This document shows positions 1-8,465 of a DNA stretch of 40,838 nucleotides, one piece after another. This stretch comes from Streptomyces coryli (GTDB lineage Bacteria > Actinomycetota > Actinomycetes > Streptomycetales > Streptomycetaceae), in NCBI RefSeq assembly GCF_011044975.1, contig NZ_JAAKZV010000045.1, forward strand, positions 1 to 40,838. Reading direction: 5' to 3'. The notes under the pieces were generated by a model. It saw only the letters and a list, made by a program, of their open reading frames with translations. It was not told where the DNA came from and searched no databases. A program made the translations under genes and the position numbers. Each line of letters begins with the position of its first letter. Within the stretch, counting starts at the first letter, position 1.

Positions 1-2113
1 GGGTGCGGTGGGCGGAGGCGCGGGCGATGAGGACGTCGCCCTCCGCGGACTCGGCCGCCGGGGCGTAACCCATCTCGCGCAGCCGCTCCAGCAGCACCTC
101 AGGCGGGGTCTGCGAGACCAGGATCGCCGGGGCCAGGCGGCGCAGCCTGAGGCCCTCGGAGCGGCGGTCGGCGAGGATCTCGGCGAGCAGCGCGTCGTCG
201 TCGCAGCGGACGTACGCGGAGGCCGCGCCGATGCGCAACTGGCCGTGTTTACGGGCCACATCGTCGATCAGGTACGCGAGCGGCTGCGGCACCGGGGTGC
301 GCGAGTGCGCGGCGAGGAAGTCGTGCAGCTCGGCGGCCGCCTTGCCGGCGTCCAGGGCGCGGCGGACGGAGGCGGGGGTGAAGCGGTAGACGGTCGCGCC
401 GCCCTTCGACTCCACGTCGGCGAGGACCCCGAGCACCTCGGCGAGGGGGCGCTGGAGCGGACCGGGTGCCACCGCGGTGAGGTCGGCCTGGAGGAGGACG
501 TGGTCCAGCGGCTCGGGGAGGAGGGGAGCGAGAGTGCGAGCGGCGGCCTCGGTGGCGGCGGCCAGCTCGGCACCGGTGAGCGCCAGGACGGCGGCGGCTG
601 CGGGAGGCCCCAGCAGCGCCCGCCCCGGCGCGGACAGCGCGCCGCGGGCCGTAACGCCCAGCAACTCCGCCTCATCCAGCACCCATTGCGCCAGCCTGGT
701 CCGCAGGTCCTGCCGCCCGTCCTCACCCGTCGGATCCCCCTGCCGCAGCGGCCGCTCCCAGCGCAGTCGCGCCAGCAGGGTCGCGCGGTCAGCGGCCACC
801 CCCTCCGGCAGCCCCGCGAGCAGGCCGAGGACGCGGCGGCGGACGTCCGGGGCCGCGCCGCGGTCGAGGCCGTCGCCGAGGGCGGAGAGGGCGCGGCCCT
901 TCGTGTCGCGGCCGCCGACGAGGCCGGGGACGCGGGTGGCGGTCAGCCAGGCGGTGGCCAGCGACGCCCAGCGGCGCTCGGCGGGCTGCCGCTGCCAGTC
1001 GTCGTACGCGGGGGTGGGCGCGTAGCGCTCGTCGGCCTCGCCGTCGGAGGCCACCAGGCCTGCCGCGAAGGCGAGTTCGACCCAGAAGGCGGCCAGCGGC
1101 TCGGAGCAGTCCAGCGCGACGGCGGTGCGCTTCAGGTCCCGTACGGCCAGGCCACCGGCGCGCAGCACGGGCGGCGGCTGGGCCGCCCAGCTGCCGACCA
1201 GGTCCTCGATCGCGTCGAGCGCGAGCAGCGCCTGCCCGGCGGCGGTCGCGTCCACGGTCGCCGGCTGATGCTCGTACGCGGCGGTGACCGGCGGCGGGAA
1301 CGGCTCGACCGCGCGATGCGCCCGCCCACCGCGCAGGTGCAGCGCCGCCTCGCGCGGCAGCACGACATGCCCCGGCGACGTGGGCAGCAGCAGCCCGCGG
1401 TCGAGCAGCCAGCGCACCGGCGTCGCGGGCGAGGCGGAGACGGTGCCGTACGGCGGGCCCCAGACCAGGCGGTCGAGCAGGGCCATCGACTCGGGCGGCG
1501 CGGTGGCGAGCAGCTCGTCCATGCGGCGGCGGTCGGAGAACAGCCCGGCCAGCGACTCGGCCGCGGTCACCCCGTCGTGGGTGCCCGGCAGGCCGGCGGC
1601 TTCGAGGAGCTGCTGCAGCCGGTTCAGGGACATGCCGGCCGCCGCCTCCGCGACCGGCGGGCCGAGGCCGGTCGGCGGCGGCGGGCCGCCGGGGGCGGGC
1701 GAGAGCAGCTCGCGGGCGGTCCGGACGAGATGCAGCACGCCGCCCGCCTCGGCATCCGCGGCCTCCGGCCCCCACACCAGCGCGCGGGCGCGCAGCCGCC
1801 GGACCGCGCCGGGCAGCGCCTCGGTCACCTCGGGCGCGGCGTCCTCGCCCGCCATGAGGGCGTGCAGGGTCTCGTACGGGCACGGGTCCTGGGCCACCGC
1901 CAGGGCCTCGGCGGTCTGCAGCGCGAAGCGGTCGAGGCGCTCGACGGCGCGCAGGACGGAGGCGCGGGTGCCGGCCCGGGTGGCGAGCTGGGTGACGTCG
2001 TTCGGGACCGGCGACAGCAGGTCGGGGCGCAGGTGGAGGAGCTCCGCGAGCGCGTCGTCGGCGCGGGCGCGGAGGTCTTCGGCGAGGGTTCGCGGGGATG
2101 CGCCGATGGTCAT
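1..2113 (-). CDS. Helicase-associated domain protein (XPB/Ssl2-like N-terminal region), 3' end outside window
   Basis: An open frame runs from ATG at 2113 to the window edge (704 codons, no stop), so the C-terminus is missing. The N-terminus reads MTIGASPRTLAEDLRARADD. Later text includes DHVLLQADLTAVAPGPL and VYRFTPASVRRALDAGKAAA, the pattern of the actinobacterial helicase-associated family (Helicase_C_3 / XPB-Ssl2-like). These proteins usually neighbour an XPB-type DNA repair helicase; the window ends before that can be seen. No Walker motifs are seen, so a DNA-binding or accessory role is more likely than an active helicase. The other long frames here (for example + strand 8-2212) are G/C-rich shadows. 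A TACTGT box lies six bases before ATG with no Shine-Dalgarno, suggesting a leaderless mRNA. Family call is fairly sure; function is inferred. Confidence 0.8.
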   Translation of the reverse strand, partial: MTIGASPRTLAEDLRARADDALAELLHLRPDLLSPVPNDVTQLATRAGTRASVLRAVERLDRFALQTAEALAVAQDPCPYETLHALMAGEDAAPEVTEALPGAVRRLRARALVWGPEAADAEAGGVLHLVRTARELLSPAPGGPPPPTGLGPPVAEAAAGMSLNRLQQLLEAAGLPGTHDGVTAAESLAGLFSDRRRMDELLATAPPESMALLDRLVWGPPYGTVSASPATPVRWLLDRGLLLPTSPGHVVLPREAALHLRGGRAHRAVEPFPPPVTAAYEHQPATVDATAAGQALLALDAIEDLVGSWAAQPPPVLRAGGLAVRDLKRTAVALDCSEPLAAFWVELAFAAGLVASDGEADERYAPTPAYDDWQRQPAERRWASLATAWLTATRVPGLVGGRDTKGRALSALGDGLDRGAAPDVRRRVLGLLAGLPEGVAADRATLLARLRWERPLRQGDPTGEDGRQDLRTRLAQWVLDEAELLGVTARGALSAPGRALLGPPAAAAVLALTGAELAAATEAAARTLAPLLPEPLDHVLLQADLTAVAPGPLQRPLAEVLGVLADVESKGGATVYRFTPASVRRALDAGKAAAELHDFLAAHSRTPVPQPLAYLIDDVARKHGQLRIGAASAYVRCDDDALLAEILADRRSEGLRLRRLAPAILVSQTPPEVLLERLREMGYAPAAESAEGDVLIARASAHRT

Positions 2114-2119
2114 CGATCC

Positions 2120-2125
2120 ACAGTA
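2120..2125 (-). promoter_or_regulatory. -10 box of a probable leaderless promoter (TACTGT)
   Basis: TACTGT on the minus strand ends six bases before the ATG at 2113, placing the transcription start at or next to the start codon. No Shine-Dalgarno is visible. The -35 region is not recognisable. Confidence 0.45.
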
Positions 2126-2212
2126 CTCGGCGGCGTACGGCCACGGCCGGAGGCCCGAATCGCGGTACGGTCGGTGGGTAAAGCCAACAGCGCGCTGCTG
2201 CAGGGGAATCGG

Positions 2213-3244
2213 GTGGGCATCGAGAGCGATCAGCTCGTTTACGACTATCTGAGCAAGGTGGGCGACATCGCGCAGCAGCGCGCGCTGTCGTCGGCGCAGC
2301 GGATGCGGCTGGTCACGGAGTTGCGCGCGAACATCGACCGGGTGCGGGCCGCCGAGGACGCGCAGACCGCGGACCAGGTCAAACGCATCCTCAAGCGCTT
2401 CGGCACCCCCGGCTCGGTGGTGGATTCCGTCGCCGAGGACCCCGGGCGCGGCGCGCCGGAGGTGGCGCCGGAGCCGCAGACCGCCGGGCGTGGCTTCTCG
2501 GTACGGTCCGTAAAGCTGCCCAAGGTCCCCAAGGTGCCCCGCCCGCGCCGGTCCGATCCGGAGCCGTCCGCGGCGCCCCGCAGCACCGCCGCCTCCCCGC
2601 CGCATCTGGCCGGTGAGGACGAGCTCGACCAGAGCGGCGCGGGGCCCGACTGGTGGCGGGTCGAGCCCGGGCCGCTGGACACGATGCCGGGGCAGAGTGT
2701 CGGCGATACGGTCCCGGGCTTCACCGGCGGCATCGAGGTGCCGGAGATCCTCAGGCCGCCGCCGAAGCAGGAGGACGAGCCCGTAAAGCTGCAGAAGCAG
2801 CGGGCCGCGGAGGAGGAAGCGGAGGAGGAGTACGAAGAGGAGGAGGCGGAGGACGACGCCGACGAGGAGTACGGCCGCGCCCGCCCCGTCCTCCACATCC
2901 TCCGCAGCGTCGGCCCGCTCGAACTGGTCGCCATCCTGTGCCTGCTGGCCGGCACCGTCACGGGTGTGTGGCTGGTGCTGGTGATCGGCTGGCTGCTGGT
3001 CTACGGGTCGCGGCGGCTGTCGCGTACCGAGGTGAAGATCGTCGTCTTCGGGGTGCCGGGGACGGTCGCCGTCGGCCTGCTGGTGTGGCTGTGGGGGCGG
3101 GCGGACGGCCGCTGGGGCGAGCCGCTGGCGGAGGACGCCTTCAACGCCGCGCTGACCGACGCCCTCCCGTGGGCGGTACGCGTCGCGGCTGTCGCCTCGG
3201 CCGCGCTGCTGTTCTGGCGGGCGAGACGAGATCAGCTCCGCTGA
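2213..3244 (+). CDS. HAAS-like domain membrane protein
   Basis: 343 residues from GTG at 2213, chosen because AGGGGA sits five bases upstream; the frame stays open much further upstream but only as a shadow of the opposite-strand gene. Residues 5-72 (YDYLSKVGDIAQQRALSS..., RFGTPGSVVDSV) resemble the helical HAAS module found in membrane proteins next to PadR-type regulators. Residues 75-195 are a Pro/charged linker, 199-219 an almost pure Glu/Asp run, and 234-336 hold three or four hydrophobic segments. Likely an integral membrane protein with a cytoplasmic helical head. No catalytic motif was seen and no PadR gene is adjacent, so the role is unknown. It is divergent from the helicase-associated gene and convergent with the siderophore-binding lipoprotein. 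A recoded copy of its last codons lies at 3286-3306. Confidence 0.75.
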   Translation: MGIESDQLVYDYLSKVGDIAQQRALSSAQRMRLVTELRANIDRVRAAEDAQTADQVKRILKRFGTPGSVVDSVAEDPGRGAPEVAPEPQTAGRGFSVRSVKLPKVPKVPRPRRSDPEPSAAPRSTAASPPHLAGEDELDQSGAGPDWWRVEPGPLDTMPGQSVGDTVPGFTGGIEVPEILRPPPKQEDEPVKLQKQRAAEEEAEEEYEEEEAEDDADEEYGRARPVLHILRSVGPLELVAILCLLAGTVTGVWLVLVIGWLLVYGSRRLSRTEVKIVVFGVPGTVAVGLLVWLWGRADGRWGEPLAEDAFNAALTDALPWAVRVAAVASAALLFWRARRDQLR

Positions 3245-3255
3245 GGTGACACGAA

Positions 3256-3284
3256 GGGGTCTGGGGACTTCGCCCCCAGACCCC
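3256..3284. terminator. Hairpin terminator between convergent genes
   Basis: GGGGTCTGGGG (3256-3266) and CCCCAGACCCC (3274-3284) form a perfect 11-bp stem with a seven-base loop. It lies between the + strand membrane protein and the - strand lipoprotein gene and could stop transcription from both sides. It has no T-run, as is usual in Streptomyces. A copy of the membrane protein's tail follows two bases later. Confidence 0.7.
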
Positions 3285-3285
3285 C

Positions 3286-3306
3286 GCGAGGCGACAGCTG
3301 CGCTGA
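3286..3306 (+). pseudogene. Tail echo of the HAAS-like gene (last six codons plus stop)
   Basis: Reads GCG AGG CGA CAG CTG CGC TGA (ARRQLR, stop). The real gene ends GCG AGA CGA GAT CAG CTC CGC TGA (ARRDQLR, stop) at 3221-3244. The copy has two synonymous third-base changes and lacks the Asp codon. It stands 41 bases after the real stop, just past the terminator hairpin, and ends four bases before the stop of the opposite gene. It is short enough to doubt alone; the parallel cases at 16309 and 19319 make it credible. Confidence 0.6.
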
Positions 3307-3309
3307 GCC

Positions 3310-4311
3310 CTACTTCTTCGTCAGGTCCTTCTGCATCTCGTCGAGGATCTTGTTCGCGGCCGTGTAGCCGATGCCCTGCATCCACAGCTCGTCGTTGACG
3401 TGGAAGGCCTTGCCGTCCTTGACGGCCTTCATGTTCTTCCACAGCGGGCTCTTGAGGGCCTTGTCCTCGCCGGACTTCGCGGTGGAGCCGTACGACGTGT
3501 AGAAGATGACGTCCGCGTCCGCCTTGTCGATCTGCTCGGGGCTGACCTCGACGGTGAAGCCGGGGCGCTCGCCCTTGTCGGCCTGCTTGATGATCTCCTC
3601 GGGGCGGCTGACGCCCACGTCCTGCAGGATCGTGCCGATGTAGTTCTTGTCGGCGTAGATGCGGGTGTCCATGCCCTCCATGAAGCGGAGGACGTTGACC
3701 GTGGTGTCCTTCGCCTTCGCGGGGCCGCCGAGCGCCTTGTTGACGCTCTTGACGTGCTTGTCGTAGTCGGCGACGACCGTCTTGGCCTCGTCCTTCTTGC
3801 CGAGCGCCTCGGCGTGCAGCTCGAAGTTCTCCTTCCACGGGGCGCCGACCTCTTCGGCGAACACCGTGGGGGCGATCTCCTTGAGCTGGTCGTAGCGCTG
3901 GCCGTCGCGGAACTTGCTGCTGAGGATCAGGTCGGGCTTGAGGCCCGCGATGGTCTCCAGGTTGGGGTTGCCGATGGTGCCGACGTCCTTGATGCCCTCG
4001 ACCTCGTCCTTGGGGAGGTAGTTGAGGAACTTCGACTCGACGTCGGCGCGGACGGCGCCGACCGGCTTCACGCCGAGGGTGATCGCCGAGTCCAGCTCGG
4101 GCGTGTCGAGGACGACGACGCGCTGCGGGTCGGTGGGCACCTTCACGTCGCCCATCGCGGTCTTGATGGTGTGGGTGGTGGAGTCCTTCTCGCCGGAACC
4201 GGACCCGGACCCGGAGTCCGAGTCGGAGCCGCAGGCCGCGAGCGAGACGGCGGCGGTGACGGCGAGGGCGCCCGCGGCGAGGCCGCGGCGGCGGGCGTTG
4301 GTGCGGAGCAT
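3310..4311 (-). CDS. Iron-siderophore ABC transporter substrate-binding lipoprotein
   Basis: 333 residues from ATG at 4311, with AAAGG nine bases upstream. The N-terminus is a lipoprotein signal ending LAAC with the lipidated Cys at 27, then a Ser/Gly/Asp-rich tether. The body (RVVVLDTPELDSAITLG, VGTIGNPNLETIAGLKPDLI) matches the periplasmic-binding fold of class III Fe-siderophore proteins such as FhuD and FepB. It would catch a ferri-siderophore outside the membrane and hand it to the permease. It is the third gene of the set permease-ATPase-binding protein, 52 bases after the ATPase stop. No convincing DmdR/IdeR iron box was found; AGGCTTACC at 4353-4361 is only half a site. The siderophore cannot be predicted from sequence. 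Confidence 0.92.
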   Translation of the reverse strand: MLRTNARRRGLAAGALAVTAAVSLAACGSDSDSGSGSGSGEKDSTTHTIKTAMGDVKVPTDPQRVVVLDTPELDSAITLGVKPVGAVRADVESKFLNYLPKDEVEGIKDVGTIGNPNLETIAGLKPDLILSSKFRDGQRYDQLKEIAPTVFAEEVGAPWKENFELHAEALGKKDEAKTVVADYDKHVKSVNKALGGPAKAKDTTVNVLRFMEGMDTRIYADKNYIGTILQDVGVSRPEEIIKQADKGERPGFTVEVSPEQIDKADADVIFYTSYGSTAKSGEDKALKSPLWKNMKAVKDGKAFHVNDELWMQGIGYTAANKILDEMQKDLTKK

Positions 4312-4363
4312 CTTTACGGGCCTTTCGAGGGGGACGGGGTACGGCTGTGGGGGGTAAGCCTGG

Positions 4364-5191
4364 TTACTGCGCGTGCCACGGACGGCCGGGGACGACCAGC
4401 GGGCCGCCGGTGACGGGGTCGTCCACGATGACGGCGTCGAGGCCGAAGACCTCGCGCATCAGCTCGGGCGTGACGACCTTGCCGGGCGGACCCTCGGCGA
4501 CGATCCGGCCGGACTTCATCGCCACTAGATGATCGGCATAGCGGGCGGCCTGGTTGAGGTCGTGCAGCACCGCGACGACCGTCCGGCCGTGCGGGCGGCG
4601 CTCGCCGGGGACGGCGAGCTGCCGGATCAGGTCGAGGACCTCGACCTGGTGGGAGATGTCGAGGTAGGTCGTCGGCTCGTCGAGGAGCAGCAGGTCGGTC
4701 TCCTGCGCGAGCGCCATCGCGATCCAGACCCGCTGCCGCTGGCCGCCGGACAGCTCGTCGACGGGGCGCTCGGCCAGTTCGGTGATGTCCGTATGCGCCA
4801 TGGCGGTGGTCACGGCCGCCTCGTCCGCCTCCGACCACTGCTGCCACCAGCTCTGATGCGGCTGCCGGCCGCGGCCCACCAGGTCGCCGACGGTGATCGC
4901 CTCGGGCGCGGTCGGGGACTGCGGGAGCAGGCCGACGGTGCGGGCGATCTGCTTGGTGGGGAGCTTCGCCAGCTCCCGGCCGTCGAGCAGCACGGACCCG
5001 CCGCGCGGCTTGAGCAGCCGGCCGAGGGCGCGGAGGAGGGTGGACTTGCCGCAGCCGTTGGGGCCGACGACGACGGTGACCTTGCCGTCCGGGATGTCGA
5101 CGTCGAGGCTCTCGACGACGACGCGTTCGTCGTACGCGAGGGTGAGGGCGCGGGCCGCGAGGCGGCTGGCCGGTGTGTCGATGGTGGTCAT
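4364..5191 (-). CDS. Iron-siderophore ABC transporter ATP-binding protein (FepC-like)
   Basis: 275 residues. Start ATG at 5191 overlaps the permease stop as ATGA, the usual mark of translational coupling; the frame is open further upstream but that part is a shadow of the permease. Visible motifs are Walker [10 protein letters not shown] (43-51), Q-loop Q91, signature LSGGQ (147-151), Walker B LLLLDE (167-172) and the H-loop His210. These are the full nucleotide-binding set of FepC/FhuC-type ATPases. It would power import by the adjacent permease from the cytoplasmic side. Confidence 0.93.
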   Translation of the reverse strand: MTTIDTPASRLAARALTLAYDERVVVESLDVDIPDGKVTVVVGPNGCGKSTLLRALGRLLKPRGGSVLLDGRELAKLPTKQIARTVGLLPQSPTAPEAITVGDLVGRGRQPHQSWWQQWSEADEAAVTTAMAHTDITELAERPVDELSGGQRQRVWIAMALAQETDLLLLDEPTTYLDISHQVEVLDLIRQLAVPGERRPHGRTVVAVLHDLNQAARYADHLVAMKSGRIVAEGPPGKVVTPELMREVFGLDAVIVDDPVTGGPLVVPGRPWHAQ

Positions 5192-6264
5192 GCCTTGCCT
5201 CCGGTACGGCTCCTGACGATGAGCCACATCAGGTACGGCGCCCCGATCGCCGCCGTCAGCACGCCGACGGGCAGCTCGGTGGGCGCGAAGAGCTTGCGCG
5301 CGAGGATGTCGGCCGCGGTCACGATCAGCGCCCCCATCAGCGCCGACGACAGCAGCGGGATCTGTGCCGTCCGGGTCAGCCGGCGGGCGATCTGCGGGGC
5401 GAGCAGCGCGACGAAGTCCACGGGCCCGGCGGCGCCGGTGGCGACGGAGGCGAGGACGACGCCGAGGAGGACGAGGCCGAGGCGGGTGCGTTGCAGGCGT
5501 ACGCCCAGGGCCGTCGCGGTGTCGTCGTCGAGCGAGACGGTGCGCTGGGCGCGGGCCGCCCAGAACAGGAAGGGGAGGGCGATCAGCAGCGTCCACAGCA
5601 GCGGCCTAGACGCGTCCCAGCCGCGGCCGTTGAGCGACCCGGTCAGCCACACCTTGGCCTGCTGCGCCATCAGCGCGTCGCCCTTGGTGAGGAAGAGCTG
5701 GGTGACGGACTTCAGCGCGACGGCGAAGCCGATGCCGATGAGCACGAACCGCGCGGCGTGCAGCCCACCACGCCAGGCGAAGACGTAGACGAGCGCGGCG
5801 GCGACGAGCCCGCCGGTGACGGAGAGCCAGGGCAGGACGGCGTACGAGCCGATGCCGTACGTCATCGCGCCGACGGTGAGCGCGGAGGCGCCCTGGGAGA
5901 CGCCGATGATGTCCGGGCTGGCGAGGGGGTTGCGGGCGACGGTCTGGATGAGCGCACCGGCGATCCCGAAGGCGAGGCCGACGAGGAGGCCGGTGACGAG
6001 GCGGGGGAGACGGAGGGTGCCGACGACCAGCTCGTTGGGATTGTCCTGGCCGAGGACGACCTGCACGACGTCGCCCGGGGCGACCCAGGTCTCGCCGACG
6101 GAGAGGGAGAGGACGGAGACGGCGGCGGTGAGGACGGCGAGGGTGAGGGCGACGGCCGTGGCGCGGCGGTGCACGAGGAAGGAGGCCTGGCCGCGCCGTG
6201 CGAGGCCGTAACCGGCGGGGCGAGCGGCTGCAGACTTGGCGGCGGTGAGGGGCGTGCCGGTCAC
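5188..6264 (-). CDS. Iron-siderophore ABC transporter permease (FecCD family, FepG-like)
   Basis: 358 residues from GTG at 6264; a GGGGG stretch eight bases upstream serves as ribosome site, and the longer frame back to 6300 lacks one. About ten hydrophobic segments and the family signature around [18 protein letters not shown] are present, with [10 protein letters not shown]-type text ([13 protein letters not shown]) in the cytoplasmic coupling region. The sequence looks like the second (FepG-type) permease of a FepD/FepG pair. No FepD-type gene is present: the gene upstream is nusA, 56 bases away. The protein may work as a homodimer, use a partner encoded elsewhere, or be left over from a broken operon. 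Confidence 0.9.
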   Translation of the reverse strand: MTGTPLTAAKSAAARPAGYGLARRGQASFLVHRRATAVALTLAVLTAAVSVLSLSVGETWVAPGDVVQVVLGQDNPNELVVGTLRLPRLVTGLLVGLAFGIAGALIQTVARNPLASPDIIGVSQGASALTVGAMTYGIGSYAVLPWLSVTGGLVAAALVYVFAWRGGLHAARFVLIGIGFAVALKSVTQLFLTKGDALMAQQAKVWLTGSLNGRGWDASRPLLWTLLIALPFLFWAARAQRTVSLDDDTATALGVRLQRTRLGLVLLGVVLASVATGAAGPVDFVALLAPQIARRLTRTAQIPLLSSALMGALIVTAADILARKLFAPTELPVGVLTAAIGAPYLMWLIVRSRTGGKA

Positions 6265-6320
6265 CGGGCCACCCCCTTTACCTTCGCGCACACACAGCAA
6301 CTGGCGGGTGGGTGGGCCCG
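6265..6320 (-). repeat. nusA/permease junction with imperfect inverted repeat
   Basis: The 56 bases between the nusA stop and the permease start. CGGGCCCACCC (6310-6320, minus sense) can pair with GGGTGGCCCG (6265-6274) with one bulged base. Folding would cover the bases just before the permease GTG and might limit its translation. No -10/-35 pair is obvious, so the permease may depend on read-through from nusA. This is also the likely point where two gene blocks were joined. Confidence 0.35.
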
Positions 6321-7307
6321 TCAGTCGTCAGGCTGCTCCGTGTCCGGGCGGATGTCGATGCGCCAGCCCGTCAGCCGCGCCGCGAGCCGCGCGTTCTGGC
6401 CTTCCTTGCCGATCGCCAGCGACAGCTGATAGTCCGGCACCGTCACCCGCGCCGACCGCGCCGCCTCGTCCACGACCTCGACCTTGCTGACCCGCGCCGG
6501 AGACAGGGCATTCGCCACCAGCTCCGCCGGCTCGTCCGACCAGTCGACGATGTCGATCTTCTCGCCGCCCAGCTCCGCCATGACATTGCGCACACGGCCG
6601 CCCATCGGCCCGATGCACGCGCCCTTGGCGTTCAGCCCGGACCGCGTCGAGCGCACCGCGATCTTCGTACGGTGACCGGCCTCCCGCGCGATCGCGGAGA
6701 TCTCCACGGAGCCGTCCGCGATCTCCGGCACCTCCAGCGCGAAGAGCTTCTTCACCAGATTCGGGTGCGTACGGGACAGCGTCACCGACGGCCCCCGCAC
6801 CCCCTTCGCCACCCGCACCACATACGTGCGCAGCCGCGCCCCGTGCTTGTAGTCCTCGCCGGGGACCTGCTCCTGCACCGGCAGGATCGCCTCGAGCTTG
6901 CCGATGTCGACCAGGACGTTGTTCGGGTCCCGGCCCTGCTGGACGACGCCCATGACGACGTCGCCCTCGCGGCCCGCGTACTCGCCGAAGGTGACTTCCT
7001 CCTCGGCGTCGCGCAGCCGCTGCAGGATGACCTGCTTGGCGGTGGTCGCCGCGATGCGGCCGAAGCCCGACGGCGTGTCGTCGAACTCCTGGGGCTCCTG
7101 CCCCTCCTCCAGGTCGTCCGCGTCTTCCTTCGCCCACACCGTCACATGGCCGGTCTCGCGGTTCAGCTCCACGCGGGCACGCTGGCGGCTGCCGTCCGTG
7201 CGGTGGTAGGCGATCAGCAGCGCGGACTCGATGGCCTCGACGAGCAGGTCGAAGGAGATCTCCTTCTCCCGCACCAGACCGCGCAGCGCGCTCATGTCGA
7301 TGTCCAC
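6321..7307 (-). CDS. nusA: Transcription termination/antitermination factor NusA
   Basis: 328 residues. GTG at 7307 follows the rimP stop by two bases and has AAGGGG seven bases upstream; an ATG four codons in (7295) is an alternative. The N-terminal RNA polymerase-binding domain spans about 1-105, S1 about 113-167, and KH1 and KH2 follow with GACIGPMGG (229-237) and AIGKEGQ (299-305). There is no C-terminal acidic repeat, as usual outside Proteobacteria. NusA binds RNA polymerase and nascent RNA and modulates pausing and termination. The gene is complete and lies in the standard rimP-nusA pair. In actinobacteria ylxR and infB normally come next; here a siderophore permease does. Confidence 0.97.
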   Translation of the reverse strand: MDIDMSALRGLVREKEISFDLLVEAIESALLIAYHRTDGSRQRARVELNRETGHVTVWAKEDADDLEEGQEPQEFDDTPSGFGRIAATTAKQVILQRLRDAEEEVTFGEYAGREGDVVMGVVQQGRDPNNVLVDIGKLEAILPVQEQVPGEDYKHGARLRTYVVRVAKGVRGPSVTLSRTHPNLVKKLFALEVPEIADGSVEISAIAREAGHRTKIAVRSTRSGLNAKGACIGPMGGRVRNVMAELGGEKIDIVDWSDEPAELVANALSPARVSKVEVVDEAARSARVTVPDYQLSLAIGKEGQNARLAARLTGWRIDIRPDTEQPDD

Positions 7308-7309
7308 GG

Positions 7310-7816
7310 CTACGCCCCTTCTTCCTCGGTGTCCTTCGGGGACTTGCGGTTGAACTCCAGCTCGACACGCGCCTTCGCGATCTCGTCGAAGGCCACCCGG
7401 CGGGCCTTGGGCTTGCGCCCCTTCACACCCGGGATCTCCAGATCCAGACCGTCGTCGTCCACCGCGGTGATACGGGCGACGAGCTCCTCGCCCTCGTGCA
7501 GCTGCAGCTTGATCAGCCGGCCGGTGGCGCGGTGGTAGTGGCGGAGCTCGGTGAGCGGCCGCTCGGCTCCGGGGGACGTCACCTCGAGCACGTAGGGCGC
7601 GTCGCCCAGGGGCTCCTTCGCGTCCAGCACCTCGGAGATCGCCCGGCTCAGCTCGGCGCAGGCGTCCAGCTCCACCCCGTCGTCCGAGTCGACCACCACG
7701 CGCAGGACCCGGCGCTTCCCGGCGGGTGTCACCTCGATCTCCTCGAGATCGAGGGAGCGCTCGTGCACGAGCGGTTCAAGCAGTTCGCGCAGCCTCTCGC
7801 TCTGGGTGGTGCTCAT
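7310..7816 (-). CDS. rimP: Ribosome maturation factor RimP
   Basis: 168 residues from ATG at 7816, with AGGAG about eight bases upstream. The N-terminal alpha/beta domain carries [15 protein letters not shown], the family hallmark; the C-terminal SH3-like barrel starts near [16 protein letters not shown], and the tail is acidic. RimP helps late assembly of the 30S subunit. It is first in the rimP-nusA operon and divergent from the lipoprotein gene. The 127-base divergent region holds candidate promoters for both sides; TTGACC around 7892-7897 (minus sense) could be the rimP -35. Confidence 0.97.
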   Translation of the reverse strand: MSTTQSERLRELLEPLVHERSLDLEEIEVTPAGKRRVLRVVVDSDDGVELDACAELSRAISEVLDAKEPLGDAPYVLEVTSPGAERPLTELRHYHRATGRLIKLQLHEGEELVARITAVDDDGLDLEIPGVKGRKPKARRVAFDEIAKARVELEFNRKSPKDTEEEGA

Positions 7817-7931
7817 CCGGGTGACTCCTCGGCCGCGTGTGCTGTTGTCGTGGGTGTGTGCGGCTTTGCTGCCGCAGGGTGCGTGTCAGGTCAAAGGGTA
7901 TCCGCTCCACGACCTGGGCGGCGCCCACAGG

Positions 7932-7937
7932 TACGCT
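7932..7937 (+). promoter_or_regulatory. -10 box of a probable leaderless promoter (TACGCT)
   Basis: TACGCT ends six bases before GTG at 7944 and there is no ribosome binding site, so transcription probably starts at the GTG. A -35 match is weak. Confidence 0.45.
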
Positions 7938-7943
7938 CGGGTC

Positions 7944-8465
7944 GTGCTGATCAAGGTTTCCGCCCGCAGGAGCGTGCTCAAGGCCGCGGTGGCCGCGGGC
8001 GCTGTTGGGGTCGTCGGCTGCTCGTCGCCCGGCGAGCGCGCCGCCGCGCCCAGTCCCTCCGCGGAGCTGCGGATGCGCAAGCAGGCCGCGCGGGCGTCCG
8101 GCGAGCTGATGCGGCGTTACGACGCGACGGTCGAGGCGCACCCGGACCTGGCCGAGCCGCTCATCCCGCTGCGCAACGACGTCGCGGCGCATGTGACGGC
8201 GTTCGCGGGGAAGGGCAGGGACCGGAAGACGGCGTCACCGTCCGGCAAACCCGGCAAGGCCTCCCCGTCGCCGACGCCCGCGGCGCCCGACGTACCCGAC
8301 GACCCGAAGAAGGCCCTGGCCCGGCTCGCCGAGGCCGAGCGGAGCACCGCCGACGCGCACACCGAGGCGCTGGCCGAGGCGCCCGGCGAGCTGGCCCGGC
8401 TGCTGGCCTCGGTGGCCGCGGCCGGCGCGGGGCACGCCTACGTGCTGGCGGAGGTGGACGCGTGA
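7944..8465 (+). CDS. Tat-type lipoprotein, unknown function
   Basis: 173 residues from GTG at 7944. The N-terminus MLIKVSARRSVLKAAVAAGA has a twin-arginine-like ARRSVLK followed by a hydrophobic run and a lipobox VVGC with Cys26, so a Tat-exported lipoprotein is likely. The mature part is helical and rich in Ala/Glu, interrupted near the middle by a Ser/Pro/Lys linker. The stop overlaps the next start as GTGA, so it is translationally coupled to the DUF4439 gene, and the two products probably act together at the cell surface. Function unknown. The longer upstream frame lacks a signal and is not used. Confidence 0.8.
   Translation: MLIKVSARRSVLKAAVAAGAVGVVGCSSPGERAAAPSPSAELRMRKQAARASGELMRRYDATVEAHPDLAEPLIPLRNDVAAHVTAFAGKGRDRKTASPSGKPGKASPSPTPAAPDVPDDPKKALARLAEAERSTADAHTEALAEAPGELARLLASVAAAGAGHAYVLAEVDA

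Noticed and set aside
8-2212. Long + strand open frame upstream of the HAAS-like gene
   Set aside because: It is antisense to the helicase-associated gene, low-complexity in Arg/Gly, and the real start at 2213 has a ribosome site. G/C-rich DNA gives many such shadows.
4353-4361. AGGCTTACC resembling half of a DmdR/IdeR iron box before the siderophore-binding protein
   Set aside because: Only one half of the 19-base palindrome matches; the other half has almost no match, and it overlaps the ATPase stop.
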